Shown piece after piece: positions 24,001-36,500 of a DNA stretch of 64,000 bases. The stretch's first letter is position 1. Every line of letters starts with the position of its first letter. The position numbers were made by a program, and so were the translations under genes. Origin of the DNA: Spirodela intermedia (taxonomy: Eukaryota; Streptophyta; Magnoliopsida; Alismatales; Araceae); the NCBI GenBank assembly GCA_902729315.2, contig LR746280.1, positions 495,001-559,000 of the forward strand, given 5' to 3'. The notes below the pieces were generated by a model that made no database searches, was not told the DNA's origin, and saw only the letters and a program-made list of their open reading frames with translations.

Positions 24001-25557
24001 CCAAGAAGACTCTCAGGTCGAAAATTTCTGGTGGCAGATTTCAGCTCATTGAAATTAAATTTCCGAAGCTGAGATGCAATTTTTAGATCTTCACCAGCTT
24101 TGGAGGTTGAAGAACTGCTTTCTGCATTACTCGTGGTTGTAGAGCCAGAAGCAACTTGAGCAGATGGGTGGTCTCTACTGCTCTCATTTGTTGACTTGCT
24201 CTCTGCTTAACACAGAAGGAAAAAAACATTCGTCTTAATTAATTTCTTGTGCTTTTTTTATGAATAGATAATATTCAAGGAAAACCACTTGATACTCTGA
24301 AAAAACTCCATAAATAATGTCTAGAGATCCAAGTATTGACCATGACTACATTTCCCTGTAAACAGCAATGCAAGAACATAAACCAGAAAAAAACTGTTCG
24401 TAGTACCTTGCATCTAGCATTATGATGAAAATTTAGATTAGCAAAAGTCACGCGTACAAACACAATATTGTGATTGTTCTATCTCTCGAGCACAACTCTT
24501 AAGCTTAAGACTCTAAAAAACAATAAGATAAAATCTTGAAATAGGAAGACAAAATAATGGTTCTGACTATGCAGATTGCTATATCATCATCACTTATTTA
24601 TTTTAACCATGGTGAATTTTTTTAACAATATTAATATCCTGAATATCATTTTCATTATATGCAAATGATGAAATCAATCAAGTATTATTTAACGTTTAAG
24701 ATTATTCAGTAAGAGACTCATTGAGATAGTACGACTCTACTGCGTGCTTCCCTTAAATGAATCTTCTTCCCATGGATAAGAAAAAGATTCCACCACAGTT
24801 AATGAAGGGACCACATTACTGCCCTCTTGAGAGGCCCATGCCATCAAAAAAAGTCTGCATGCGAAGGTTAAGAACTCTGAGCCCTGTACTAGATGAGGAC
24901 AAGGAAAAGTTTAGACATTCAGGGAAACCCTGTGAACCACACTTTGCAATGTGCAGAATGGTGTTGCACAGTGCAGGCAAACTCAACCTTCCAGGTTGTA
25001 ATTTCACTAACCGAGAATTAATATCCCCATCGATTGTTTAACAAAACTCAACATTTTCATAAGTTTGTGTAACATGCTCAGGTACTAGGCTCATGAAGAA
25101 TTTCAAGGATGCAGACGACTTTAGACGGACTATCTGAGCCAAGCAAAACCAAAAGTAATCAGTCAAAACCTCCGGCATCAACGTCATAGCAAGTTCCTAA
25201 CCGACATAATCACTTCAGCAATAAAATAATTGAGACATCAAAAAGTTATCTCCATCACAAAAGCACAAAAAAAATAGTACGCGGCATTCCTCAATACTAT
25301 GGGCTATGAACAGTAAATCACCGCCAGAAAGAACAAAAGAATAAGTGATATATCCCAAAAAAATTACCATTAGTCGTGCTTATGGAGGTCTCAACTTTGG
25401 ATTTCGGAAAAAGGCAGCAGTTCATCATGACATCGAACCTACAGCAGAAACGAGTTTCCTCGGCCATCTCGTCCTTTATCTTCTTCTTCCTCCACTCCTT
25501 CGTTTTCACTTCATTCGTCCACCCCTCAACCTGAACAACATCAGGGCCCAAGCCCAT
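21049..25557 (-). CDS. PBL34: Receptor-like cytoplasmic kinase, RLCK-VII, PBL34/35/36 type
   Basis: Serine/threonine kinase that, in the family, relays signals from cell-surface immune receptors. Coding exons in order: 25557-25368, 24205-23865, 23750-23615, 22460-22324, 22235-22112, 21527-21049; 1407 nt, 468 aa. The N-terminal region is basic and Cys-rich (FCCRF, NCCLF), as in PBL34-36. The kinase domain runs from about residue 120: glycine loop GEGGFG 132-137, VAVK Lys163, catalytic IYRDFK with Asp258, DFG 276-278, and the activation segment [19 protein letters not shown] up to APE near 303-305. [14 protein letters not shown] and [12 protein letters not shown] follow, then a Pro/Ser-rich tail. 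All phases join. Assignment to the PBL34-36 subgroup is from remembered motifs; the exact orthologue is not fixed. The gene converges on HIR copy D with 192 bp between stop codons. Confidence 0.93.
21987..22016. repeat. (AAT)n microsatellite in a PBL intron
   Basis: About eight AAT units flanked by related TAG/AAT variants, within the last intron of the kinase gene. Confidence 0.9.
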
Positions 25558-26639
25558 CGTCTGAAAACCCTAAAAATCAGAAAAAGAGAAACGTCACAAC
25601 TCTCACCTCTTAAAACCACATACGAGGATAGTAGCAACCCCAGGAAAAAGGTAATAGATGACAGAGCATCATCCCATAGTACCAGTAAGGCTCGGTCAAA
25701 ATCCCGCAGCGCCCCCAACCCCCCCACCCCTCCCAGCCACCAAGGGGGCCTCAAAAACGGAAAAGAACCTTCACGATGCAATCTACTCAAGCAGCTCGGA
25801 GGTTACAGCCTACAGCAGAGTTATCAACGGCGAGTCCATACACACCCTGATCAACAATTACACTTCCGCATGCTGTAGCGAACCCAGCCGATTCCCGAAG
25901 TAGAAGACACACCAAGCAGCATTCAAACCCCAAAACCCCCCACGAAAGAAGAAAAGACAACCCCCACCGAAACACCACCGCCCCCCCTCCCTACGGTACA
26001 CTCAGGCCGAGTCCCGCCTCCCCCAGAAGAGAACTCCGAAGCCGCTGCGTGCGGGCCGCACCGTCATGGTCCAAGCGATCGAGGAGTTCTTCACCGAGCA
26101 TCTGCCTGGCAGATGCCGGAGAAAGGGGAGGAGAGTATGGCCTGGAGAGGGGCTCTTGGAGTGAACACTTCGAACTGAGGAAGGTGGTAACAGGTTGTTG
26201 CAGGGGAGGATGGTGTGGGGAAAGGGCGGGCAGCTCGGGCAGGGCCTGTGAAGGTAGTCGGGGACAAAAGCGGGCAGAACGGGCAGAGAATAGGAATTTG
26301 GCAAAGATCGAGGATCTCTAATGCCATGCGCAGCGACACTCACGGGAACGGTACGCTCAAGAATGCTTTTGTGACACGCTAACGGCTCCTGTCTCGACAT
26401 CGAACTTAAAGTGACTTTCGGGAGGGCCGTTGGGCCCCACCGCCCGTCAAAAGGGCCGTTAACTCGTAATTTCACGCGAATATTCTAGATTCCCGGTCCC
26501 CCCCATCCGACACGAGTCCCTTTCCCTCCAATCGAAAAATCAGCCCCCTCTCCCATTCTGTCCTCTCTCTCTCTCTCTCTCTCTATCTATTTCTTTCTAT
26601 CTCTATCTCTCTCTATCCATCTCTATCGGCCTGATCTCC
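25558..26639. other. Upstream region of the PBL gene and (CT)n tract
   Basis: Presumed promoter and 5' leader of the minus-strand kinase gene. Frames in 26002-26475 start at non-ATG codons and resemble nothing known. A (CT)n/(CTAT)n tract occupies about 26563-26631. Confidence 0.5.
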
Positions 26640-27509
26640 ATGACAGTGATGAGGAAGGAAGCGAAACTTCGGCTTTCGCGTTCCCATGGTCTCTGGTGGT
26701 CACTGTCCTTCGGCGCCACCACGGTCCTCGTTTCTTCTGCCGGAATATTCGCTGCCGGCCTCCGGTGCAGGCACCGTCTCCTGCATCTCGAGGTGGACAG
26801 AGGTGTGGGAAGCAGATGATCATCTTCCAGCGGAATCCGGCCGGGTGCAGCAGGATGACTCAGTTTTGGTAAGGGAGGACGACCTACCGCTCTCGTTTCA
26901 ACTCCTAGTTAAGAATAATCAATCTGTATTAATGGCGGGACCATCAGCCTGTGGCCGTAAGACTCATCTGACTGCTTCCAAGTAGCTTCGATCCTTATTA
27001 TATTCCTCTTCCGGCATAGTTTCTTCCATGTCGCCGTCATCGCCGTCGCTGTCTCGGCTGCCGTGGAATCACCGCCGTGCCGCTCAGAAAAGTTGATGAA
27101 GATTAAGCAATCCTCGGATGTGATCAGGTATCTCGTCCATTTCCGCGGTCTGAGGTTATCGATTTAAAAATCGGAAGGGAAAGGGACGGGAGGATATGAA
27201 CAAACTTACTGCCATTAACTATTTCATGAGCGCAGTCAGATCTCCCTCATCTTGCCTTCACCGGTTTTTTTCTTCGCCAATGCAATCCGTGTTGTCATGG
27301 CCACCATATTGGTTTGGATCAGAGGATCCATAGAACAATCATTCTTTTCACGAACAATCTCTCGTTGTACTTCTTTGATTCGGTCTATGCAATCTATCAG
27401 CTTCGAGACTCCATTGAATGAACAAATGCGACTTCGGATTGAAAATCTAAAACTGTATCAATATCAGCTTGATCCATCCTTCGTCAGCGTAGATGGTGAG
27501 GTATTTTAA
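26640..27509 (+). CDS. Doubtful spliced gene with hydrophobic segments, unrecognised
   Basis: An ATG at 26640 opens a 59-codon frame (to 26819) with a hydrophobic segment around FGATTVLVSSAGIFAAG. A second hydrophobic frame without ATG covers about 26961-27127 (HVAVIAVAVSAAVE then KLMKIKQSS) and ends at a good donor, ATCAG/GTATCT. A third continues in phase after GCGCAG at 27237 with LPSPVFFFANAIRVVMATI and ends at 27509. The three could be exons of one small membrane protein, loosely like plant DUF4408 proteins, but the first junction is not settled. Without transcript evidence this remains weak. Confidence 0.25.
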
Positions 27510-27804
27510 TACGATTTCTACAGCCAATTTACATTAATGACTGGTTGCATGTGCTCCGACTATTAGAACCAAGAAAGCCGGGCGGAGATAGTAACATGCA
27601 TATCGCCTGATTCTCATCGCTCCAGATCTCACAGAGCGGAGGCGAATGAAATTGGAAGAATAAGCAGAAATGCGCTTCCATGATTCCTGCACCTCTCTAC
27701 ATTTCAATCACGATGCATTCATGCTTTCCATTAAACAACTGGAAGGAGAAAGCCTAATCGATTAAAGTACACAACGGGGCTATCTGTGGATCTACTACTC
27801 CCTA

Positions 27805-28278
<474 letters not shown>

Positions 28279-28370
28279 TCAATGATCGATATCTAAGCGG
28301 ATGGCGGGGTATTTGAAGGAGGACGATTTCGAGGACGCTCCAGAATTTTCGAAAATTTTGGCTGCGGAAG

Positions 28371-28378
28371 GCGGGAAA
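28371..28378 (-). promoter_or_regulatory. E2F-type site upstream of histone H3
   Basis: GCGGGAAA on the plus strand, TTTCCCGC read toward the H3 gene. It matches the E2F/DP consensus expected in S-phase histone promoters. Assigned from sequence only. Confidence 0.5.
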
Positions 28379-28564
28379 AGAATCTCCCATCGAACGGCTG
28401 AGATTTCTCCCCCAAGGAACACCGGGATAGCGATCCTCGTCATCTCTTACTGCTCTCTGATTCGTGGATTTGAAAAGTAGACGCAATCATGGAAGGGACA
28501 CACGTCCGGCACACATATATATAATTTTTACACAAGTTTGGAGAAAAATAATATTTGACAAGGT

Positions 28565-28677
28565 ACGTGGGCCAAATGAAGAATTCTTCTCATGGGCCCG
28601 GACACAAAAAAGCCCATTATAACTTGTATTGGGCTGGGCCGTGGGCTTCCGTAAAGTGGAAGATGGGCCGCCACGTG
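28565..28677. promoter_or_regulatory. Cluster of site II (TGGGCY) elements and a G-box in the H3/DUF1664 bidirectional promoter
   Basis: TGGGCC or its reverse complement GGCCCA/AGCCCA occurs repeatedly: near 28568, 28593, 28611, 28630, 28635 and 28664, with the G-box CACGTG at 28672-28677. Site II elements are known in promoters of cell-cycle, ribosomal and organelle-related plant genes. The cluster lies closer to the DUF1664 start than to H3. Confidence 0.55.
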
Positions 28678-28794
28678 ATCAGGCATCGTCCACTAAGGGA
28701 TGGCGTGGGTGGACTTGCCCCCTCAGAGATCCAACTTTAACCCTCCAAACCCCACCGTCTTCCTCCTCCCGGCTCCAAGGTTTCAGCGGGGGCA

Positions 28795-31700
28795 ATGGCG
28801 ATGCAAGCTGGGATGGGTCTCTCGAAGGTCGTCATCTTGATTGGGGCAGGTAATCTTTTGGTGCTGTTTTGGCTCAAAAATTAATCATCGCCTTCTTACC
28901 GTCTGCCGCATCCAGTGATCCGTCTCGACTTCTTGCGTCTTCCGTCTGAGCGTGACTGATTCTGGATCTGTAGGTTATACCGGCTCGATCTTGTTGCGGA
29001 ATGGCAAGCTGTCTGAAATTATCGGGGAACTGCAGGTCTGTCGCGACTCGACCGTAGTAGTTGGCTGTGGCCTTTCAGATTCTCTCGGATTTCTCTTGCG
29101 TTTGCTGAATGGGGCTCTTGTCCCTCAGCTTGATTATTTGTATTTCTTCTCTTACTGTAGACTCTGACCAAAGGATTGGAGAATTCCACGGACGCATCGC
29201 ACAATGATCACGAGACATCCCTCCTCGCCAGTCAGGTAATTTCATTTTTCCTTTTTTCCCCCTTAATACTGACTTGAGTTCGTCGACTGGGCAGTATGTC
29301 CCGAGGATGCCACGTTTTATATCAACATGAATGGGCAACCGTCCCTTCCTGTTTCGGGACCTAGATAGGTGTAAATGCCATGTAAAAATTTCTTCATGAT
29401 AGCAAAAATAAAATATATAGCTTGCACGAAATGTAGAATTTCAAGATGAAGTCCATGCTCACATCTATGCAAGATATTATAGAATCAGCAAAGTCCGATG
29501 AAGACAAGATTAGAGGAACAACTTGTGGATAGTTGAGAAATGTGACACCTAATCCAGTATTGAGACATGGAAAGGTTTCGGAGTTTACCATTTAACAAAA
29601 TTTGATGATATGTGTGTTCAGAACCCCAAAAATATATGTCAACGGATTTGATGTGCGTGGTTAATATGACCGTGTTGACGGTTAGCTTAAACATTGGGAA
29701 TGCCTCCAGAGTTCAATACAAACTTTGATTCGAATTCATATGCCTTTTGGATATCAGTAACAGCAGTAGGTCAGTTCTCTGAATTTCTGCAATTACTGTA
29801 CTACGTGTACTACTCGTCTCATTTCTCACATGTCCATCAAGTTGAAACGATTCTTGTTAACTACGATACATTCCCTTGATCTTTTTAATAACTCTTTTCC
29901 ATAGCTTATGTGAATTAGAGGTTTGATCTCTAGTACTGTACTTTAGCCGTCCTAATTGGTACGTTTTTCCCCTAAAGGATAAAAAAATTGTTTCTTCATT
30001 CAGTGTTGGCATTATTTGATCTTCATAACACTGAGACGTTGCTTCATTGTCTCACCAATCTCTGGCCTATTACTTCTTATTCGATTTCATGATCATTCTG
30101 GATATGTCATTGGATCAATGGGCACTATCCTTTCCTGCATTGCTTTATCAAAAACTGTGTTTGAGGAAAACTTAATTCTCCTAACCCCATCTAATATGTG
30201 TTTATTAAGCTCCTTTATGAGAAACTTTTTGTTTGAGAATGACGTCCTCTGTTGTTTCACAGCTGGATCGTTTAGCCAGAGAAGTTCAACGGATGTCTTC
30301 TTCACGTCCCATAACAGTTCTCAATGGATCTTCTCACCAAGGTCGCTTCTAGGAATATCTCGGGAATTTTAATGCTTGAAATACATCTTACTTCTTTGAA
30401 AAACAAATATGTGTGTACCTTTTGCCTCTCCGTTTTTGGAATTTTGATGTACTACATTCAAATACCAAGTGGATACTTTTACAATAAGTTATTTATATCT
30501 GTGCATGACATTTTTCTGACGTAATATATGCTCTAAGTTGATATAGTAAGTTGGTTTCTTACTCCTTGAATGATTGGATTTTTTTTCTCTTCCCTTTAGT
30601 ATCTGATATAAAATTTTCTTCCAGGAAATCTTTCCTCTCTTGCACTGCCACTTGTCCCCTTGGGGTTATTGGGATACGGATACATGTGGTGGAAAGTAAG
30701 TTTTATTTGGTGGTTTTTGTAGAGTTTATTTGTGTCTACATGGCTAATATTTTTTTTTATTCTATTAATTATTTTCTCGGGATCTTTAAACTTGATAGGG
30801 GTATTCCTTGGGGGATCTTATGTATGTTACAAAGCGCAGCATGGCTGATGCTGTTTCAAGCATGACAAAGCATCTGGAACAAGTGTCGTGTGCTCTTGCT
30901 GTAAGTTTCTTTCTACATCCTTTTATCTTGTCTTTGGTCTAACCATCTGAATGTATGATTTTGGCATATCTGTTGCACATTTTTTATAGCTTCAGTTATT
31001 AGTCTTTGAGATATTGAAACATATGAAAGATTACTGGGTATCATGGAGAAGCATGGTCCAGAGCAATCGAAATGTTATATCCATGTCAAGATCTATTTTT
31101 ATTTTGGGGAATCATTTGTATTTCAACTTCAAACCTGGTGTATAGCAAAAGTTTCTCATTTTGGTCGTTTTGTCTGTATATTTCTGTACATTGTTGATAA
31201 CTGCAATACTGCTATTTTATGAATGATGTATCGTTAATTTTTTATCCTTCTTCTTTACCAGGCAACAAAGCGCCATTTGACACAGAGAATAGAAAATCTG
31301 GACGGAAAAGTTGATGAGCAGAACGGAAATTTGAGGGAAATAAAAAAAGAGGTATGTTAATGTCAATTCAAACCTTATAGTTTTCAAATGATTAGAGTGG
31401 TTGTCATATCACTTGCCGATATGCTATAAGTTAGATAGTTTAGAAGTATTTACTTTGCTCATTATTTTTTTTACGTCTTCTGTGGCAGTCCATTTCATGT
31501 CGTCGTTTTGGCTGGTCGTGTGAATTCCATTTATTTTTTATAGAAATTTTTCTTCATAGTGAAATTCGTCATAATTGTTGCTTTGTGACCAGGTGATTGA
31601 TGCTAATGGAAAAATTGGAAGAATCGGAAATGATGTGAAAGCAATTGAATTGTTTCTTTCAACTTTGGTGAGAGAATTCTATCTTCATAATGTTTTTGCA

Positions 31701-32963
31701 TTAAATACTTTTATCGTTAGTCCGTTGTGTGATGTAAGCGCTCCCCTTTTGTCTGTTTCCTGCAGGATGCAAAGATGAGTGCCATCGAGGGAAAACAGGT
31801 AGGAGTAGTTCCTAACTTGTACATCAACAGTGATGTACATTCTTTTAATTTTCAGATACCATCGATCTGTGAGGTATTAAATATTTTAAAAATAAATCTG
31901 TGACGTGTAATATGCATGAAAGTAAACCCTTCCACAAGGCAGGTTTTGGTTTATCTCCCGAGGGCTGACACATCTTCTATCTTAACTGTGACTTTTCTCA
32001 GAAATATCCTTATTATTTGATTTCTTAGTCTGAAGAAATGTTAGCAGAAATTTTAAAATATCTATTTCTGTCACTGTTATTTCTGCCTGCTATCTGATCA
32101 ATGAAAATCTGGTCACAGGATCTTGCTTGTGACGGGGTTTTATATCTATGCCAATTTGTCCATGATAAAGGCGGAAGGACACCCGAGTTCCTGCTGGTAT
32201 GTTTTACTCTTTTCTTCATCGGTTTTCGAACATTTGGTTAATCTCTCTGAGGAGAGGGGTTATAAACTAAGTTGAAGAGGAGGGTTTGGGGATCTCCGAA
32301 GACAATTAATGCTACGTTGATTCCCAATTAACTTTCTTATGTGAAAGAAAAAAGGTGGGAGCTTTTTAAGTGATTAAGCATGAGGAAATAAAAAAAAAAT
32401 AAAAATGAAAAGAAATAAAGAGAGCTCTCAATAAATTCGTTTGGGTTAAAATCTTAGATTCTTTGCATTTTCATCATGTCTTTTAGATTCTACCGGTGTC
32501 ATCAAGTTCTCAGTAGCCATTAAACCATTATTTTTATTTTTATTTTATTTTTTCCCTTTGGCAGAATATGGCAAAATCTGGCACTGGCAGGCGAGCACTG
32601 GGTTTCTCAGAACCTACAAGCTTGAAGGTTGGTTATTGTCTAATGAAAGCTTATACGGCTTGAATTATTACATAAAAGGTCTCTTTGACTTTCTTCCCCT
32701 GGTTGTATGGCCAACAATGCGAGAATTTCTTGCAGGGTCTTCAGCACATTGCTGAGTCTATGGAGAAAGCGAGCATCCAATCCATTGACAATGAGATCGA
32801 ATCTGTGGAGAGCTCAAAGATCCCATCAAGGTATCAACCGAATCTCACCTGCCTCAAAGGGGGCAGGAGTCAGTCTTTTGGCCATGGATGACAGCTCCCT
32901 CCCCAATCCCTAATTCCTCCCTTTTGGAAATGCTCTTGCAGGGCTGCTTCTATCAAGTGTTGA
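28795..32963 (+). CDS. DUF1664 family membrane protein
   Basis: Plant-specific DUF1664 protein; function not established in what I know. Exons: 28795-28849, 28974-29035, 29161-29235, 30263-30341, 30625-30695, 30799-30900, 31262-31351, 31593-31667, 31766-31798, 32119-32196, 32565-32627, 32736-32830, 32942-32963. They total 900 nt, 299 aa, with every phase matching. The N-terminus (KVVILIGAGYTGSILLRNG) holds a hydrophobic segment, and a second one is LPLVPLGLLGYGYMWW near residue 105. The central part is coiled-coil-like (KHLEQVSCAL, then RIENLDGKVDEQNGN). The last junction is a choice: splicing at 32830/32942 gives the ending SRAASIKC, while reading through would end at 32889. I prefer the spliced form because it has good donor and acceptor signals, but the choice is uncertain. 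Confidence 0.88.
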
Positions 32964-33544
32964 GACTAGTTCGAGGGATGTAAATAGGTTGCGGGCTGGA
33001 ATCCGTAGATCATGGAGTTGCTCTTCTAAGTCTCTCAATTAGAGAAAGAAAGAAAGAAAGAAAAAACCTATACACACATATCGTGTGCATCGTGAGTGCA
33101 ATAAGTTATGATTACTACTGTTGGATTTGTGATAATATTTCATTTAAGTTGTTCTTGAATATAAATACAGCAAACTAGATGGAAAGTACTCGTTAAGAGG
33201 CTATTGCTCTGTACTTAACCCCCATGCATTTGCAAGTCATTAGATACATCATATGATGGTTGGTTATATATGCACGAACATTGCACAAAGATCATCTGAT
33301 CCCCATACCTGCACAAGCCTTTCAATCAAGAGGAGAACCTTCAATTAACATAGGGCAGATTGCTCCGATTCACACTTTCTTCAGATCTTCAAACTGGAGT
33401 GAAGACATCGCGTGCTATATTATATCCACTAAAGAAGATACCCTAATGATGAGGGGGGCAATTGGCCCTTCGGAAGCAAGCTATCTGCCGGATAACACAC
33501 AGCTACAGAGATGCAGGAGGGGCTGCAGGGGGTGGAGCCATTAA
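32964..33544. other. Convergent intergenic region between DUF1664 and GlnRS genes
   Basis: Contains the 3' UTRs of both genes and an (AAAG)n run at about 33042-33062. No gene is visible; frames at 33260-33544 are open by chance. Confidence 0.6.
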
Positions 33545-36500
33545 TCACTTAGCTTTCGTGTAGGAATCTCTGAGAGTGACCGTCCTGTTGAAGACAAGCT
33601 TCTCGGGGGTAGAGTCGATGTCGATAGCAAAGTAACCTGTAAAAGGAGGGAAGGGGAAAAAAAAAAAAAAAAAAAAAGCGTTTAAAAGAAATGAAGGAGA
33701 ACCCAAAAGTAGTAGATGGCTGAATCTATATATACATATAGCATTTGGTATATGATATTCTGACGGATAATCATCTGTCCCGACCCATTTCCCTTTTAGG
33801 GTTTAAGATCGTTGAACCGGGCCCAGAGATAGAAATACGTCCGGGATGCAGTTTCTCTGATAAGTTCAATCTTGGCATATGAAAGGAAAAAATACTATGA
33901 AAAGAAAGATTACCGAGTCGCTCAAACTGGAATCTGTCACCCAATGCCGCAGTAGCCAGAGTTGGCACAGCATATGCTTCTGGTATTATTTCCTTGGAAT
34001 GTGGGTTCAGGTCAGAGAGCCAGTTATCCTCGAGTTCCGCAGGATTCTGGAGAGCAAGATCATGATTGTTACAGATGTGAACCTCAAGTCAGCGGTTTAC
34101 AGCATTCAGAGAAACAGTTCAATCAATCACCTCTGACATAAAAAGCTTCTCGAAGAGCCTGACTTCTATTTTAAGAGGGTCAACGCCTGGTGAAGACTGG
34201 GCTACCCAATGGAGGACACCCTGTTGAAGACAAATCTTGGGTAAATAACTTGAAGGAAGATGGGAAATTTCCCTAAGATAGAAAGAAGAGAATAGCAGTA
34301 CAGAAGAATATCCCTCATTCATTACCTTGGGCTTTGTCTTCTTGGAAGGATCATACTCGGCGCGGATCTCTTTGATGGACCCAGAATCATCATACACAAC
34401 TTCAGTGCACTTAATGGGAAAAGCATACCTAAGATAGAAAGGATGTAAAGCAGAATATTCAGTTAATCTAAGTAAAGAACAAAAAAATAAAATAAAAATA
34501 CTGATACTGCGATTATGGTTACCTGAGTAGAACGGATTTACCAGGAGCTAATCCATAGTAATCTTTTGAGTCTTTGGTGCGGAAATCAGATTGTTCAATG
34601 TAAATAGTTTTTGAAAAGGGAACCTGAGAGATGAAATAATGAAAACATTGCACACCGATTGAGTATACCACAAATTAAACACTTTCTAGAAGATATGGAT
34701 GAACACACCAACTCTGGGATGATTCTAAAAAGGGACCCATGAGACTACAAACGCCGGTGAAGACATGGAACGGTCTCAAACTTGTATCCAAGTGAATGCA
34801 AGTAAAAGATACCTACTGCTATCGACATACATTTTGTAGTCTGGTATTTAATCATATGATTCAACCCACCAACAACGAATTTTTTTTTAAAAAAAATGAA
34901 TGAGTGGGAAAATGTCCAACTCAGACAAGATGTAAAGGATCGAAGGTGGGAAAGATTGCAACGCTCATAGCAACTGTGAAGAGTTTCACAAATTATGGCT
35001 TCACCAGACATAAATGCATTGTTATGACAGGGATGGATGGCATGTGGTTCCTGTAAATTTCTGTAAGAACCAGATGGATCACCTTGTAGATAGCAGAGTT
35101 GTCATCTGCCTGGGCATCTGGCCATGCTTTTGCATCCAGGTGAATTACCGATTCACTTTCAAAATTTTCAATCACGACCTAAAGATCATGAAAATAAAGA
35201 GTTAAATTCTGAACTCATATGGCTAGCGATCATATATTTTCGGAAAATATTCGAAGTACCTTCAGAGGATGCAGAACCACCATTGTCCTAGAAGCTGTCC
35301 TGTTCAGCTCTTCCCTAATGTGGTACTCAAGGCGATCATACCTAATCATACTATTATCACTGTGAAACGAAATAAAATGGTCATTAGGGTACAAGATATC
35401 CAAGAAAAATAAAATAGCAAGCATTCAAGGAGCCTTCACAGTCTCATGGTCATAGCCACACCAAATTTTTTTCCCAAGTCAAGTTTCCTACATCTTTCAT
35501 TCAAAAGGTCCAACAGAAAAGGCACAAGAACTATAGAATACACCTTACGGAGAAGAGCACCATAGGCTTACTTTACTGTATAGGTGAATTTATAAATAGA
35601 GAAGACCTTACAGAAGTCATCTATCTCCATAGTTAATATCCTTGCTGTCAGTAATAAATTGAAAAAAAAAAGATATTCTACCACAGGAGGAGACAATTTC
35701 CACCCATATAGAAATATTTAGCAAGGCAATTAATTGTAAGGGTATAGCCCAACAAGAGAATAACTCATCATGGGCACACAATAGCAAGATGCATTCATAA
35801 CATGTTGACTGCATAAAAATAAATTTTGACAATAATAAACCCCCAAAAAAATGAACATGATTTTGAACATCGATCCCTTGTATATGGCATCAAGTTTTAC
35901 TACCTTCTGGTTATTCCAACTCCTCGAATAAAGGAATTAATTGCAGTTGAAGACACTCCTCGCCGCCGTAAACCTGCCAGAGTCAGCATGCGGGGGTCAT
36001 CCCAACCATCAACCCACTTCTCTTTCACCAATCTGTTTAACTGCAATGTAACAATGCTAAGAAGATAATGAATCTGACGATAAAAAACAGTGCTTCCAAA
36101 GAAAAAAACCTTTTTGGTAAAACAGGAAGAATGTCTTTGTATACCTTTCGTTTAGACATCACTGTGTTAGAGACATTCAATCGAGAGTACTCCCAGACAT
36201 AAGGCTGGTAAAGATTCAGTGCTTGCAATAGCCAATAGTACGAGGCACGGCGAATCTCAAACTCGAGTGTACAAAGCTACACACAACACCAAGAAACATC
36301 AAAACTAGGCATGATCCACAGAAAAGAATATTTCATGACATTGAAAAAGACCTCAGAATATTTAAGACAAGGCCATGCAACCAACAATCATATAAATGTA
36401 CGACATGGACAATAACAACCAACTGTAACCTAGATAAATGAACTATTCACGATCAAAAGAACCATCGTATGTCGACCAACAACTACGACCAAATGGACCA

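Noticed and set aside
26002-26475. 157-codon minus-strand frame upstream of the PBL gene
   Set aside because: It begins with GTG, is low in recognisable structure and resembles no family; more likely promoter or leader sequence.
32832-32889. Read-through ending of the DUF1664 protein
   Set aside because: A good donor at 32831 and acceptor at 32941 give an in-frame short last exon; kept only as a less likely alternative.
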